64,000 bases of DNA from contig NW_017265151.1 of assembly GCF_001638985.1 (NCBI RefSeq), positions 424,147 to 488,146 of the forward strand, read 5' to 3'. This stretch comes from Phycomyces blakesleeanus NRRL 1555(-). Lineage: Eukaryota > Mucoromycota > Mucoromycetes > Mucorales > Phycomycetaceae. The position numbers and the translations under genes are program-made. Shown piece after piece: positions 37,460 to 49,644 of this stretch. Position 1 is the stretch's first letter. Every line of letters starts with the position of its first letter. Below the pieces are notes generated by a model. The model made no database searches. It saw only the letters and a program-made list of their open reading frames with translations, and had not been told where the DNA came from.

Positions 37460-40090
37460 TAAAATAAATAGGGTAGGTGGAGACCGAGTCGAATTGATTA
37501 AAGTGAAAGGCTGAAGAAGAATGAGAGTGAATTGTAACAGCGATTTTATTTTAAAAATATGGAGAAGGTTTTGATAGTAGAGTATTTGTATTGTGTAAAG
37601 AGTGCGGGATAGTGAGATAGACGGAGGCAGTGTGTAAGAATATTTTTTTTTTATATAAGACGGGTTTGAGAATTAGGGTGTGTAACAATTTTATTATTAT
37701 TATAGACTTGAGGATTATTGTGTGCGCCTATAAAGGGAGATTACTATGGTAGGACTTTGTGATGGGTGATTTCTGTTTGGTCTAGAACCAGTTATTTAAA
37801 GATATAGTAAAAGGCGGAAGCTTTGGAGAATATGTATGATGGGCTGGGGTCATTGTCACTGAAGACAGTCTTGGAAGCATAAGCATACAAGTGTTATGTG
37901 CGTGCAAGAGTTTGAAGGTAGTTCTGAGAACAGTGGTATATAGCACTTCAAATATAAAAGAATATAGTGTATGGCTTTTGAGTTTTGAAGTTTTATTATA
38001 TGGATATTATTTCAATTTTTATTTTTCAGTGATAGTGGAATAAAAGGATATTATGGTTGTTGATGTCAATTTTGATAGCGTTGTGAAGCTGGTGTTGCTA
38101 GACGTAATAGATTTTTTTTTTTATTTATTGGTGCCGGTTTTTAAAGCGTTGAGCAGTTTATAGGGACACGAAGGTATGACCAAGGGCTTATTTTTTGCTC
38201 GACTTGTATATACCATGGACAGCCGTCTAAAAAATAAAATAAAGAATATTTTGGTTTTTTTTAAAAAGAGTGCGCTTCCTTTTTGTATTGTGTCGCTTTT
38301 GGTCCACTTTGAGTTGCAATACAATATGAATGTCGATCCCCAACAGGAATGAAGATCCTCAACTGGGATGGCGGAATGTTGGGAATGTCGAAAGAAGATT
38401 CAAGCCATCGTTAAAAAAATATATTTTTTTTGTTTTGGTTGCGGTACAGCAAAGGTTATTTTAATACACACTTCTCTCCGAATAGTTTTGAGTGAATACT
38501 AAATGGTATTTCAACCTCCATATGGATAACAGTGTCCCTGTCGATGGGCTCTGCTATGGTTCTTTTACGATCGGGTACACAAAGGCTGTCTGCACCACCG
38601 ATTGGTAATACCAGTTTACAAAAAAGCGCACACTGTCCAAATTACCAATTAGCACCCTTAGTTTGTAAAAAGACATAAAACGAAATAGACAATATCGTAT
38701 ATTTTGTATTGGTGCAGCCAATTGACTGGTAGAGAGATCTCTGAGTGTGTGCAAGTGCAAGTGCAAGTGCGTGTGCGTGGGCATGTGCGTGGGCGTGGGC
38801 ATGTGCGTGTGTGTGTACGTGTGTTGAAGGGAAGAAAGAAAATAGGCTGAACAGTATATCTAAAATAAAGTAAGAGCTATATATAAATATATAGATCGAT
38901 AGTGATTTCTGGTGTATGTCTGTATCAGTGTATGTTGAAGAGAAGAAGAAGAATATATATATATATACCTAATAGTGTATTCAAGATATAATAGCAATTT
39001 ATATATATATAGTTATAGGGTAAAATTTTGACAATAAATACCGACTGTTTCAAAATAACTCGATAATAATATTCTGTATATTATTATTCTTTGATTAAAT
39101 TCCACCAAGTGTAATTGTAAAAAAAGGGTCCGCACCTAGATAGTACTGCATATATTAAACATACTAGAAAACATAACTTCAACTGTATGAATATATATAT
39201 ATATGTATATATATAGTGCCTATCATACATTTAAAATATTAACAAAAAAAAAAGAACTATGTAATTGTGAATAATTACTATATATATATATCGTAGAACA
39301 AATTGGTTATAAGAATATATTAAAATGTATATTGTATCATTATCTATAGCTTAAAACCGATATAATTTTAATTAAAATCTTGAGGAGACAAAATATATGG
39401 GTTATTTTGAAAGTATTTGAGAGATATATGATAAAAGCTTTATATTTATAAGAAAGTAAAGTTATTATTACTATCGTATATGTTTTTATGATATTATTTT
39501 CTTTTGGATTCCGGTGGTCCGAGATTGTCGGAAATATCCATTCAGTCCAGATCGAACATAATAGGCGGCCGATCCGGACAGAATTATACTGCTGATATTA
39601 CATATCCTTTTTTTATTGGTTAACTGAAATTGTAATTCTAATTCATCCTGCATATGCACCTTTCTTGATTTAGCTGCAAAACAACTTTACAAATCTTGAG
39701 GCTGCATTCTTTATTGGTTAGCAAAAAATACAGTTCTTAATAATGATATACATTTACTATTTATTGATTGACTAAAAACATATGTCTTATGAATATGAAT
39801 GTTTACTCTCTATTGGTTAACTGAGAATATAGCTTTGCTTAATCTTGCATATCTACTAGTCTTTTAACCAATAAAATATTTATTACTCATAGTGAAGCCA
39901 CATGCTTTACTGGTTTGCAAAGATATATAGTTCTTAATAATGATGCATATGTATTATTTATTGGTTGACTAAAAATACATATCTTAGTAATTGTACAAGT
40001 TTACTTTAGTTTGCAGCCAAGAGTTTAATGTAGTTAATAATCGTGTATACTCATTATTTATTGGTTAAACTATATGTATTTTACTCATTG
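37460..40090 (+). repeat. Macro-repeat block C, apparent identical copy of A
   Basis: Matches 31052-33682 base for base where I compared it. The first mismatch is 33683 (C) against 40091 (T), inside the 47-bp unit. Beyond it block C runs into unrelated sequence (GTGAATTGTACGCATGC), so the right breakpoint lies within the tandem array. Identity over TA microsatellites implies very recent duplication, gene conversion or an assembly error. Confidence 0.95.
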
Positions 40091-40180
40091 TGCATACCCA
40101 TTACTTATTGGTGAATTGTACGCATGCAAACTATAAAAATTCTAAAATTTAAAAGGTAAAGCTTATGGGAAAGAGAGATG

Positions 40181-40195
40181 GGGGATTTAGCTCAG
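40181..40195 (+). pseudogene. 15-nt tRNA stub at a LINE 3' junction
   Basis: GGGGATTTAGCTCAG has the form of tRNA positions 1-15 (7-nt acceptor strand, TA, GCTC, AG). It stops at the same point in the A box as the tRNA-Thr stub at 49683-49697 and is followed by the same LINE tail (TTAAAGATTAT). The rest of the tRNA is absent. The parent tRNA type cannot be told from 15 nt. Confidence 0.6.
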
Positions 40196-40260
40196 TTTAA
40201 AGATTATTTTTATTATATCACATAGTGCTGGCAATCTATAGAGTATATATTGCTGATTGG
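40196..40260 (-). mobile_element. LINE 3'-end fragment
   Basis: On the plus strand this reads TTTAAAGATTAT... then GCTGGCAATCTATAGA, which aligns with the 3' end of the complete LINE at 49698-49755 (GTTAAAGATTAT..., GCTGGCGATCTATAGA). Similarity fades after about 60 bp, so it is a short remnant or a diverged subfamily. Its 3' end lies exactly on the tRNA stub. Confidence 0.65.
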
Positions 40261-40567
40261 AACATAATTGAGAAAGTTATTATATGAAGAGAAACAATCG
40301 GAGAAAAAATTATTATAGATTATAACCAAGTTCTTTTGACAAAGTCTTAAATAGGAAGAGAATGTTCTTCATTAAGCTCATGACAGGCATTTTGAATTGC
40401 AGTCAGCAAAGAGCATCAGCACCAGGCAAGATCAGACAATTACACTGCAAAAGGAGGGCCAATTCATTATACTAAATATTCATCAAATACTGTCGGAATG
40501 AATAAAATTCAGCATGAATTTGATTGGAATTTATGATGCCAATTTTTTAAAGTTTGTCAGCTAAATG
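40261..40567. other. Spacer between the LINE tail and the solo LTR
   Basis: No similarity to other parts of the window is evident and no open frame is convincing. It could be the interior of the diverged LINE fragment. Confidence 0.35.
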
Positions 40568-40572
40568 AATAC

Positions 40573-41102
40573 TGTTGTGGTGGTTGAAGTTGAAGTTTTT
40601 AAGAGGAAGAATTGAAGATTTGAGATTAGGAACGAAGATTCGTGAGAACTTGTGTAGGTTTTGTTTATTGAGAAAGGATTTTATATCAAAGTTTGACCAG
40701 GTTCCTACACTGAACTACTACTGCTATTTATATTATTTTGGATTGGGAAAATTATATGACTGGGGTCAGGTAATCGATCATATCTGAGCCTTAATCAGAG
40801 CAACGTGATCTTGGGATAATTAATGTATGATTAATTATATAAATGTTTGTAGTCCCAATGAAGTATTAACATCAAAACTAAATGTGTTTATGAGTTATAA
40901 TTATACTTATAATAATCCACTGATGTATCCCATGTTATGATGATATCATCATATGAAATATAATCACTATCATGCATGTTAAACCCGTGTGTTAAATAAT
41001 AAAGTAATTGGTAGACACCTTTGACTGGAATAGCTGAGACCTTATATTATTTCTTTCAGACTTATTTTCAATTACAGCAGTAGTCAATACTCATTTACAA
41101 CA
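40573..41102 (+). mobile_element. Solo LTR with 5-bp target duplication
   Basis: A 530-bp sequence with LTR-type ends TGTTGT...ACAACA, flanked on both sides by AATAC (40568-40572 and 41103-41107). A second copy, 59626-60157, is about 95% similar by eye. No reverse transcriptase lies nearby, so this is a solo LTR left by recombination. Orientation is arbitrary. The 70-codon frame at 40575-40787 is repeat sequence, not a gene. Confidence 0.92.
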
Positions 41103-42867
41103 AATACAAGTAGTATATTTAATTTTAGGAACGCAAAAAAAAAGTGTGATATACTTTTGTATAATATATTTTGGTCTTGAAAATATAGATGCACTTTTAT
41201 CAGACCGCAGATTTTTCATTCTATATTGGTTTTGGGGGTTTTTTTAAATACAGCACATAACATTTAACATCTTTTGATTACCATATATGGGCTGTTAAAG
41301 AAGAGATTTGGTCAAGATTTAGTCAAGATTTAGAGGTTTATGGATCATTTTAAAGGTTTTTATTGGTTTGAAAAAAATCTTATTATTTATAGCTGTTTCT
41401 ATTCATCTATTTGCTAATTGGCTCCTGTTGCAATTGGGTTGAAACATCACACTCATGATGCCGTCATTTGTTTTAGTGGATATTGTATTATTTCTTTCGA
41501 ATATTCATTGTTCCACCCCTGGTACAATCGACCTCTACTGTATTTCAGTGCTTGCTGTGGGACGCCTTCTTGGCCTGTTTGTTTACTTTTATAAAAAATA
41601 ATTATAGGATAAATTAGAAAGCATTTTTGCAGTATATTTATTTGAGAGCAACAGATTATTTAAAAAATATGAACGTACTTACAATAGAGTTAAACACGAA
41701 AACAGATGAATGTCTTTAACATAAAGATAGATATATCAACATTTTAGATAAATGTCTCAATTATAGTAATATTGTCTATAAAAAATAATAGCTTTTGTTA
41801 ATATAATACAATGCAAAGTAAATAAGACTATTGTTTGCTTATCAGAAATTTGGAAAACAGAAGTGACAGACAGAAAATACAATAACATTGTCTATAAAAT
41901 ATAATTTTTTTATTAGAATGAAATAAAGAGGATCAGACTATTTTTTGCTTATCAATTATTTGATAAAGCAAAAGAGGCGGCATGTGGAAAATGAAAATAT
42001 TATCTATAAAATAATTTCTTTTCATTAGAGCTACATACAAAGAAATATAATAATTATTTATTTATTTGTCTGTCTGTAGAGAATAAGAGTTAGTGTATAA
42101 GCAAAAAAAGAGGACCAAGAAAAAGACTAGTGATGATAGAGTCTATGATATACATAAGAATTATAATGAATAGAAGTTGTGTCTTGAAGATATATATTAA
42201 TATTTGTACAACATACTATTTTATAAACCCTTCTGAGGTATATGTCTTTGTTAAGGGCCAGAAAAATCTAAGCAGAATAATTAATACATAAATTGTGAAT
42301 AAATATTCAAGTATATTTTTATTACCTTTTTATTATTATTTTTGAGGCAGTTAAGAGGGACTTAGTGGTTTAAAGCATAGAGTATCATGCTAGAATAGAA
42401 ACAAGAAGATGTTTAGGTCTTGAGACTTTGATGTTAGTTGAAGCTTACAATGTTAGACATTAAGAAAGAAGTAAAGAAGAAGAAGAAAAAAATTAAAAAA
42501 AAATGGAAAGAAATTCAAAATTTTAATTTTATGACTGTTGACCCTGAGAAACTGATAGAATCAATTGAGCAAATTGAAAATCATTCAAACCAACCCGATT
42601 GAGACAAGATATTACATACTAAATCATAATCTTTTACATTTTTGTAATGGTTGTAAGCTATTATAAATATCTTTTCAAGTCAGCATATAAAGAAAAGTAT
42701 AATATAGAGATCAAAATGCTATAAAGAGTATCATCAGAAAAATAATATTTTGGTGCTTTACTTTTCACTTTTATGTATGTTTTGATTTATCTTATTTTAT
42801 TTATTATTTTAAAGAAAACCGACTCTAATTATTAAAGTATTTACATTATTTGAATTTCTTTTTTTAG
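41103..42867. other. AT-rich region with a degenerate 115-bp tandem repeat
   Basis: No gene is seen. Between about 41766 and 42060 a unit of about 110-120 bp occurs three times, marked by ATTGTCTATAAAA or ATTATCTATAAAA followed by GACTATT.TTTGCTTATCA. The rest is AT-rich with stops in all frames. Confidence 0.55.
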
Positions 42868-43972
42868 CCTTAAATATATCAATTCATATCTTCTAAAACG
42901 CAGCAAACCAAAAAAACCGTACAAGACGACTACAAGAAAGTCTGTTAAACAAACCACTGGGACAGCAGCAAGCACAAGACAATGGGAAATTCTTCCTAGC
43001 TTGACAGTTAGTGCAGAGCGAGATGTCACTGTCCTGTCTGCTTTGTCTAACATGAGCACCAGACTGAATGAATCTCATTCACTTCTGGAGAAGGTCTACC
43101 ACAACATGGGAGCAACCAATGGCCAGAATAATATTTCGACCTATAGTCCCATCAGCCAGGCTCTTATCACAAGAGAATATATAAAGTAGTGCTTTCCAAC
43201 GGTTTTGGTAAGATATATACTAGGAACAGAATATTGCAAAGTTACTTACATTATATTTTGCAGATATTAATCTGTTCTCAAACACGAGCAGTTCTTGTAA
43301 CAATGTCATTGACAGTCAATGAGAGTGCCTTCTCAACATCCAACCATCTCATTGTAGATGTAGTGCAGAGCTACACACATCAGCAAGCTGAAGTAAAGTC
43401 TGTTTCGTCTGTAGTTGTGGAAGAGAAAACCCAAAGACATATTTTATATATGCTTCAAACGGCAAAAGCTTTGCCAGAAAAGATAGCTTGACAAAAGCAG
43501 ATTTCTTGACGCTGGTCCAGAAAGACAAAAGTAAGTATAGTCAACAGTTTTTGTGTAAACTATTTTAACTTTTTTTTCAGATTCTTGCAGACTACAAGGC
43601 GATTCACTTGGCTGACAAGGCAAACCTTGAGTCTAAGTTTGGTGAGGCTGTCGTTGACCTTCTGGACTATGACATGTTGTCTGATATTGAGTTAGATGAG
43701 GAGAAAAATAAACCTAGATATACTCCTAGATATAGACATTTCTTGGTAAGGCACTCATGATAAAAGTTTTTTTAATACTTCTAACTCAAAATTATTTATA
43801 TTATAGTGCAGGTAGATGAATACTTTACTGTTTTGAAGAAACAGAGACTTGCTAACAAGGGACCAGACGTCATTGGCAATTCTGTCTATCCAATTATTTT
43901 GAGAAACATCAAGTTATTGAACAAGAAAAAGGCACGTGTTACTGCTTGGATTCACACACGCCAACAATAAAT
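42868..43972 (+). CDS. Unknown spliced gene or element-borne gene (5' end not found)
   Basis: Four exon-like blocks are separated by short GT-AG introns. Block 1 starts after TTTTTTAG (42868) and reads SKPKKPYKTTTRKSVKQTTG then EILPSLTVSAERDVTVLSAL. A TAG at 43187-43189 may be a mutation or may lie beside an unseen splice. Blocks 2 (about 43263-43530, SQTRAVLVTMSLTVNESAFS) and 3 (about 43581-43745) follow. Block 3 reads LADYKAIHLADKANLESKFG and VVDLLDYDMLSDIELDEEK. Block 4 starts after TATTATAG near 43807 and ends at TAA 43972 with RVTAWIHTRQQ. The introns with GTAAGA, GTAAGT and GTAAGG donors look genuine. I do not recognise the family. Its place among transposons suggests an element-encoded or multi-copy lineage-specific gene. 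The first exon may lie upstream in AT-rich DNA. Confidence 0.5.
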
Positions 43973-44584
43973 TGTTGTTTTGTTTACAAAGCGCATATAG
44001 TACTTTAATGATTTTTATTGATTGTATTGAATGATGTGGGGTGAAGTAGTAAAATATAATCATGCGGCATTGTCAAGATGAGAAGCAATTAATATATAAA
44101 TAAAAGGAAAAAGAAAAAGACAATATCAAAAATCAAAATAATAAATTATTATTTTATTTTATTTTATTTTATTTTAAAGCCAATTAATAAAAAAAAATAT
44201 ATACAAAGCAATTATTTAATTATATAACTCTGATTGTTTTATCCTCGTTTTTTTTTATTGGAAATTATAATACCAATATTAGCAAGAATATGTAATAAAG
44301 GCTAAGAAAATAGTAAATGTCGGGTATTAAATATACAAGTTTTTTTGTCTTTTATATTATTGATAAAAGCAAGAGAAATAAATAATGGTTTTTACTATTC
44401 GTTAATAGTTAAAAAAACTGGTAATATAATTTACTATTGCTCTTTTAAATACTTAATAAAGAAGTAATGTTAAAACTAAATAAGAATACAGAGATAAATA
44501 AAGCTAAATCTTTTTATAGTCAAAAAAACTCGTATTATAATTATTTATACTGGTAACCTAAACAGTTGTTGTTTTTTTTGCTTT
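43973..44584. other. AT-rich spacer
   Basis: Contains a TTTTA pentamer run at about 44150-44178. No feature beyond that is seen. Confidence 0.5.
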
Positions 44585-47500
44585 TTATGTGACTAATTTT
44601 CTAGACAGTGGAATAACCAGGTGCTTTTGCATCCCACTCTGCATTTTATGCATAGTCAACGCAAAGCACAAATGTAAACAATGCACTGAAACAATGCACA
44701 AAGCATCCTCTTCCATAAATCCCTTGTCCCACAACTGCAGACCTTGATCAGCTAATGGCTGATGACTACTTGAATGGTAGGTGGGAAACCATTTAATGAA
44801 TGCAAACGTTGACACTCTTTTGACTCCACCGATCTTGATGGTATGAGTAAATAAATACTCTATTTGACCAGAGAATTCAGATACATTGTCATTTGTTCTC
44901 TTAAGAAACAATACCCTCACAAAAGACCCGCGCTTCTTCTTTTCACCACTGCAGTACTCTTGCCCCAGCAACGAAATCTTCTTCACCTTTTGAATCCGAT
45001 TGTTCACAAATACATCCTCACCAATTGGGATTCTCCCTACCACACAGAAGAAAACACTTGTACTCCGGTAAGCCTTGACATAGAATTCAAATAACCACTG
45101 ATAGTGATCATCTTTCATCATAGTCAAAGACTGCAACTTGATTGGCAATGTGGTTGGGGGCAAGACCTCACTTCCGGTGACATTGTATCATGGATTAGTA
45201 GCAGCTTGCTAGAACATTGCTAAGCTAAATGGCAACGCAGGAGGGTGGCCAGTATCCAAATTCAAGGGAGAAGAGCTGTCAGAATTTGATTTTACTTGGG
45301 CAACCCCCTCAAGAAACTCTATCAGTGGTGATAAAAGATTGGTAGAATATGCTCGAAGAAAGCTACCAATGAATGCTTTCTTCAGGAAGCCTCTCATGAA
45401 GGTGACCTCAAGACCATTGCGACAGTTCGTCTTGATGTTCTTCAACTTGCTGTTGTATCTCTTGAAGCTATACAGCCTGAATGCATATACCGGACCAAAG
45501 TTAAGCATCGACTCATGCAAGTGCATATGCAAGTGCATATTTGGCGTGATGCTGCTCTCTCCATAAAGAGTCTCATACTCTTTTCCAAATTCTCCAAGAA
45601 GCTGGTGTGCACTGTCAATTTCTGAATATCTGACTGAAGGACCGGTCAACTTTCAGCATGCTTTTACAAAGAGAGTCCAGTTTTTGTAGTCGTCTTCAGA
45701 CAAAGCATCTTTTAGTACCACCAATGAATAAATCAGACACCACAATTGCCACTCGTCTGCCTTCATATACGGGAAACCAGATTCGATCTTTGTTGATAAA
45801 ACGGCATACCCAGGAGGAACAAGAATACCATTGGCAAGACGTTGCATACAGACAAGAACAGCAGTTGGGAGATACCTCAGGTCTTTCCAAACACTGATCA
45901 TACGCTTTGCTGTCCCAAGAAACAAATTGTGCATGGGATCAACAATCATGCATCAGATGGGATCAAAGTAGTGTAGGCAATGCAACTCGGAAAAATGGGT
46001 GCCATGCTGCTTCTCCAAAATAGCTCTCTCTGCATCAGATTCTGCGCAGAACCACATCTCAGCTTCGGTTGCATTTTCCTCTTTTGTTTGGGAGACTCAG
46101 TTCTCATGATTGAATCCAGAATAATTGATCTTACTTGTTCCAGCAACAACAGTGAAATGACGCTTGCATATGTGACAGGCGTTTGTACTTGCAAATCCTG
46201 TAAATCCAGCAGTCTTTCTTGCAGCAGATATGTCGCAAGCAACACACATAAGAGCAGCGTGGATACTAGTACCATTGGGGAACTCTGGAGTTTTCATAGT
46301 TATGCTACCGTATAACTCTACCAGCTCATCTACCAGAGGTTCCAAGAAGTTGTTCATCTGGTTGATCTTCGCTTCCTTTGGACCAGGCATGACACCAACA
46401 AGGATAATGTTTTCCGGCTTCATTCTTTCTTCTCTAGGCAGGTTGTTCATTGACAAGTACAAGGCCCCACTTGCATGTGAAGACCCTCAAATAGTTGAAA
46501 CCAATCTACATTCAATTTCAACATCAAAGAATGGTCGTGATTCACAAAAGGCTCGTCATCTTCATCAAGGAGCTCAGACCACATTGCACCATCATAGACG
46601 TCCAACAAGGTACTGTTTACGGTTTCCCTTAATCACCATTGAACGATTTTATGCTCAAACCCAGGTTTGGCGAAATGCTGTGCCAATGCATTCTTGAGCG
46701 AGTTGTATGGGAAAACCATGAGAGGGACGGTGCGATCAGCTTCAGTGTCAGAGAAAAGAGGATTTCCGCAATATGTTGATGGTGTGGTTGTGTATTTTTC
46801 GAATGTGCAATTTGGTTGGCGATTGCCTGGTAGATAAATTGCAAAGCACTTGTTGCAGATGGTGTATTTGACAATGCTTTTTGTCATGAAATTGAAGCCG
46901 GTCATAGTCTTTAATGCATCAATGGTGAGTGGGAGATCAGTATCCTTATCAAAGGCAATAAGAAGATGGTGGAAGAATTTCAACATAGCAGTTCCACCTG
47001 CTTGAACCAAGTAAAACGCCTGAAAGATAACGCCAAATAGAGCCATGAATTGGCTTGTTTGAGACATTTCATGAATTTTCAAAGAAGCAACTACAAAGGC
47101 AAGTATTTCTGTTAATTATTTGTAACACAATTTATGTATATTTCTTTTTTAAATGTATGCATACCGGAAGCAACCATGTCTTCAAAATCTTCAACACCAG
47201 CAACCTCAACTTCGCTCTCATCTTCAGACTCATCGCTTGAATCAGGATCGTCATTGTCAGAAGCCAATAATGTTGTCTCAACATCAGACTCTTCGAATTG
47301 AAAAATCTCATCTTCTCTCAAAAAAGGTACACTCTGTACAGTAGTTTTGGCTGATACAATAGAATAATTGTCTTCATCTATAGTAAAACCAGACTATTAG
47401 CTATCTAAATTATGATTTATTAAAAAAAAAATTTATACTCACAATCAATTGATGTTTCAGATACATCTACCATCTCAACATTTGTATCTTCTTTGACAAC

Positions 47501-47731
47501 TTGTGTATTAACTGATAATTAACAAAAAAAATATTAGATTACAATTTATCCAGTAATGCGCGTATCACTCAAATCTCATTTACCTCAATTTTTTGGGCCA
47601 ATGTCTAATAACTTATCAGCATTATTATGACGCTTAAAGGTCTGTGCATTTTGCAAAATTCCGTCAATTGCATTTTTGGTACATGATGAACATGTACACA
47701 TAACAGTGTAGATTTTAGTTGTAGAATTCAT
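44585..47731 (-). pseudogene. Plavaka-type (Tnp2-like) transposase, copy 2, nearly full length
   Basis: Starts MNSTTKIYTVMCTCSSCTKN (47731), a Cys-rich N-terminus usual for this group. Acidic spliced exons follow (NTQVVKEDTNVEMVDVSE; DEDNYSIVSAKTT to ASDNDDPDSSDESEDESE at about 47190-47385). The main exon begins near 47100: SLKIHEMSQTSQFMALFGV, then LNVDWFQLFEG, NLPREERMKPENIILVGVMP, TNACHICKRHFTV, IVDPMHNLFLGTAKRMISVW and SGFPYMKADEWQLWCLIYSL. MHLHLHESMLNFGPVYAFRL and the end LVIPLSRKLVT at 44585 follow. Stops or shifts occur near 46632 (TGA after KIVQW), 46460, 46096, 45950, 45650 and 45206, so it is inactive. Colinearity with the 25-28 kb copy is clear. The conserved PMHNLFLGTAKR block identifies the family. 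Confidence 0.9.
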
Positions 47732-48509
47732 AGCAGTAAGAATAATATTAATAATAATAAAATAATAAAGAGGTGTATACTATATTTTATTTTCATCTTT
47801 TATATGTCTCTTATTTTTGTCATTAATAATGACTTGATATATCTTGTTCACTATGTCATTGACTACATTGAGCTTACTATCCCTATTAGTAAGAATTACA
47901 AATGGATTTTGATGCAGCAATCTTTTTTTAAAAAAAGTGTGCCTGATTATTAATGGGGCTTCAATTTAATAATCACTGATATAATGGCGTAGTTTTTCTC
48001 TTTCGCGTTTTTTTAACATGACATCAATTCTTGCTCATTTTGGCAAGTGGTCTTTTTTGGATTTTCTTTTTCTTGTATTTTTTTGATATACTTTCTTATT
48101 AAAAATAAGTCATACATCATACATTATTATATTCTAATAAAAATTGGTATTTTTTGCAATGCAATAAAAATATTATTGAGTCTAAATTAGGTGCATCTGT
48201 AACAACAAGTTTTTCCTTCCAGAAAAATAATTAAATACTACATTTAACATTTAAGTTTTTATTTTTATTTTTTATTTTTCTGCCCAGTCAATCAAAACAT
48301 ATATTTTTTAAAACAATTGTGCGATTTATTGCCTAATTAATAAATATTTGTGTTTGTATCTGTGTTTATTTAATATAATCAGAAAAAATTGCGAATTCAC
48401 ATATCAAGAAAAAAATATACTGAAAAACAATGGTGTTTGAAATATTTTTTCAAGTTTTGCCAAAATTCAAAAAATAAAATTCGACCGAATCCACCCTCCT
48501 TTTGCAGTG
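47732..48509. other. AT-rich spacer upstream of the Plavaka pseudogene
   Basis: Should contain the 5' end of the transposon and its terminal repeat, which I could not identify. An ATA-rich run lies near 47738-47768. No open frame. Confidence 0.45.
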
Positions 48510-49644
48510 TTGGCATTCCATAATCCGATATTGAGATTACTCATTCAGACATAGTGACTGATGAGCTGCACTGACGTTTGAACAATGACCCACCAGTGGC
48601 ATTGGTAAGAGTGGTATGTGTGGGTACTTCATCTTCACTGATCCACCCTTCCTCACAAAAGAAGTGACCAACTGGGATAGCAACGTGTGGGCGCAAGAAC
48701 TGTAGGGCTTGGAGACATCTATCATGGTGAAGCATGGCAGCAGTGTTGGCAAGTTCATGAGTGGACAGAGATGCATACTTGGGATCAGCAACATTATCAG
48801 GGTCAAGTGGATCAAATGCGTTCAAAATCTCAACAGAAGCAGTTGTCAGTTTGGCCTTAAAGGCATCAGCATACTAGACATGAATAAGGATGCCAATGAC
48901 ACCTCTGGCTGAGAAGTTAATGTCCAAAAGTTGAGAAGAATCCACACCAAGAGTGCGGAGAGAGGAACGGACTTCTTTGTGCTTAAGACGTCTTGATTGT
49001 GGAATATAAACATATTCATAACCAGAAGGTCCAGAGGGAAGAGCAAACATACGGACAGAAGCTGCAATATGGCTAGCAGAGGGAACAGTAGGTGCTTTTG
49101 GTGCAATAGCAGGGAGAGAAACACTGGCTTTACTGGCCCAAGTGGAGACTTCCAGACCTGGTTCTTTGTTTTCGTCAGGAGCACCTACTGCGCCGGCTGG
49201 GTTCGAAAGTGAAATTTCTGAAAAGTTTTTTTCAGGTGCACTCTGAGATCCTAATTGCTTCTGCAGATTAGCAATTGTTGTTCTAGCTTGATTCAATTCA
49301 GTGGTTAATCTTGCATTCTCTGCTGCAAGTCGCTCTAACTGGTCAGTTCTGTTTTGCACATGCATGATTTGTGCCTGCAATGTTGTCAGAAATGAGGTAA
49401 GCTCAGTGGGTAATCCCTGCATGTTGCCGATTTGCAAATTGGCCATTGGGATTGAGAATGCAGATGGCGTGATGTTGTCTGATTGAGCTGAAATTTTTTT
49501 TGCTGACAGCTGGAATACCAAGGACAAGGACTGCACTACTTTTGGCAATGGGAGGTGCGTTTTTCGTGATGGATGTATCGTTTTGCGTAAAGATGTTGAT
49601 GGATGGATACACTTTATATGTGGATTCGTCAAAAATAAAATTTT
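48510..49644 (-). mobile_element. LINE copy 1, 5' part only
   Basis: Matches the 5' part of the complete LINE (53310-54454) at very high identity, then stops at TTGGCATTCC (48510), about 30 bp into ORF2. The 5' end survives and the 3' end is missing, the reverse of usual LINE truncation. A later deletion or recombination is therefore likely. Its 5' end lies next to the 53-bp target segment shared with copy 2. Confidence 0.88.
48541..49446 (-). pseudogene. LINE ORF1, copy 1, one nonsense codon
   Basis: Encodes the same ORF1 protein as 53352-54257 with scattered substitutions. An in-frame TAG at 48874-48876 (after GVIGILIHV) replaces the glutamine of copy 2 (VYVQYADTF), a C-to-T change. The coiled coil (LERLAAENARLTTELNQAR) is intact. 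An extra T in the run near 49493-49501 separates the upstream GTG-frame extension from the main frame. Confidence 0.85.

Noticed and set aside
31052..40090. Blocks A and C as the two LTRs of a large retrotransposon
   Set aside because: The ends lack TG...CA, no target duplication or primer-binding site is seen, and the interior contains a diverged block B and no gag or pol.
40575..40787. 70-codon plus-strand frame, also seen fused to LINE copy 3
   Set aside because: It lies wholly in the LTR, is not conserved as protein between the two copies (length differs by 3 bp early and the frames then diverge), and runs on from LINE ORF2 only by chance.
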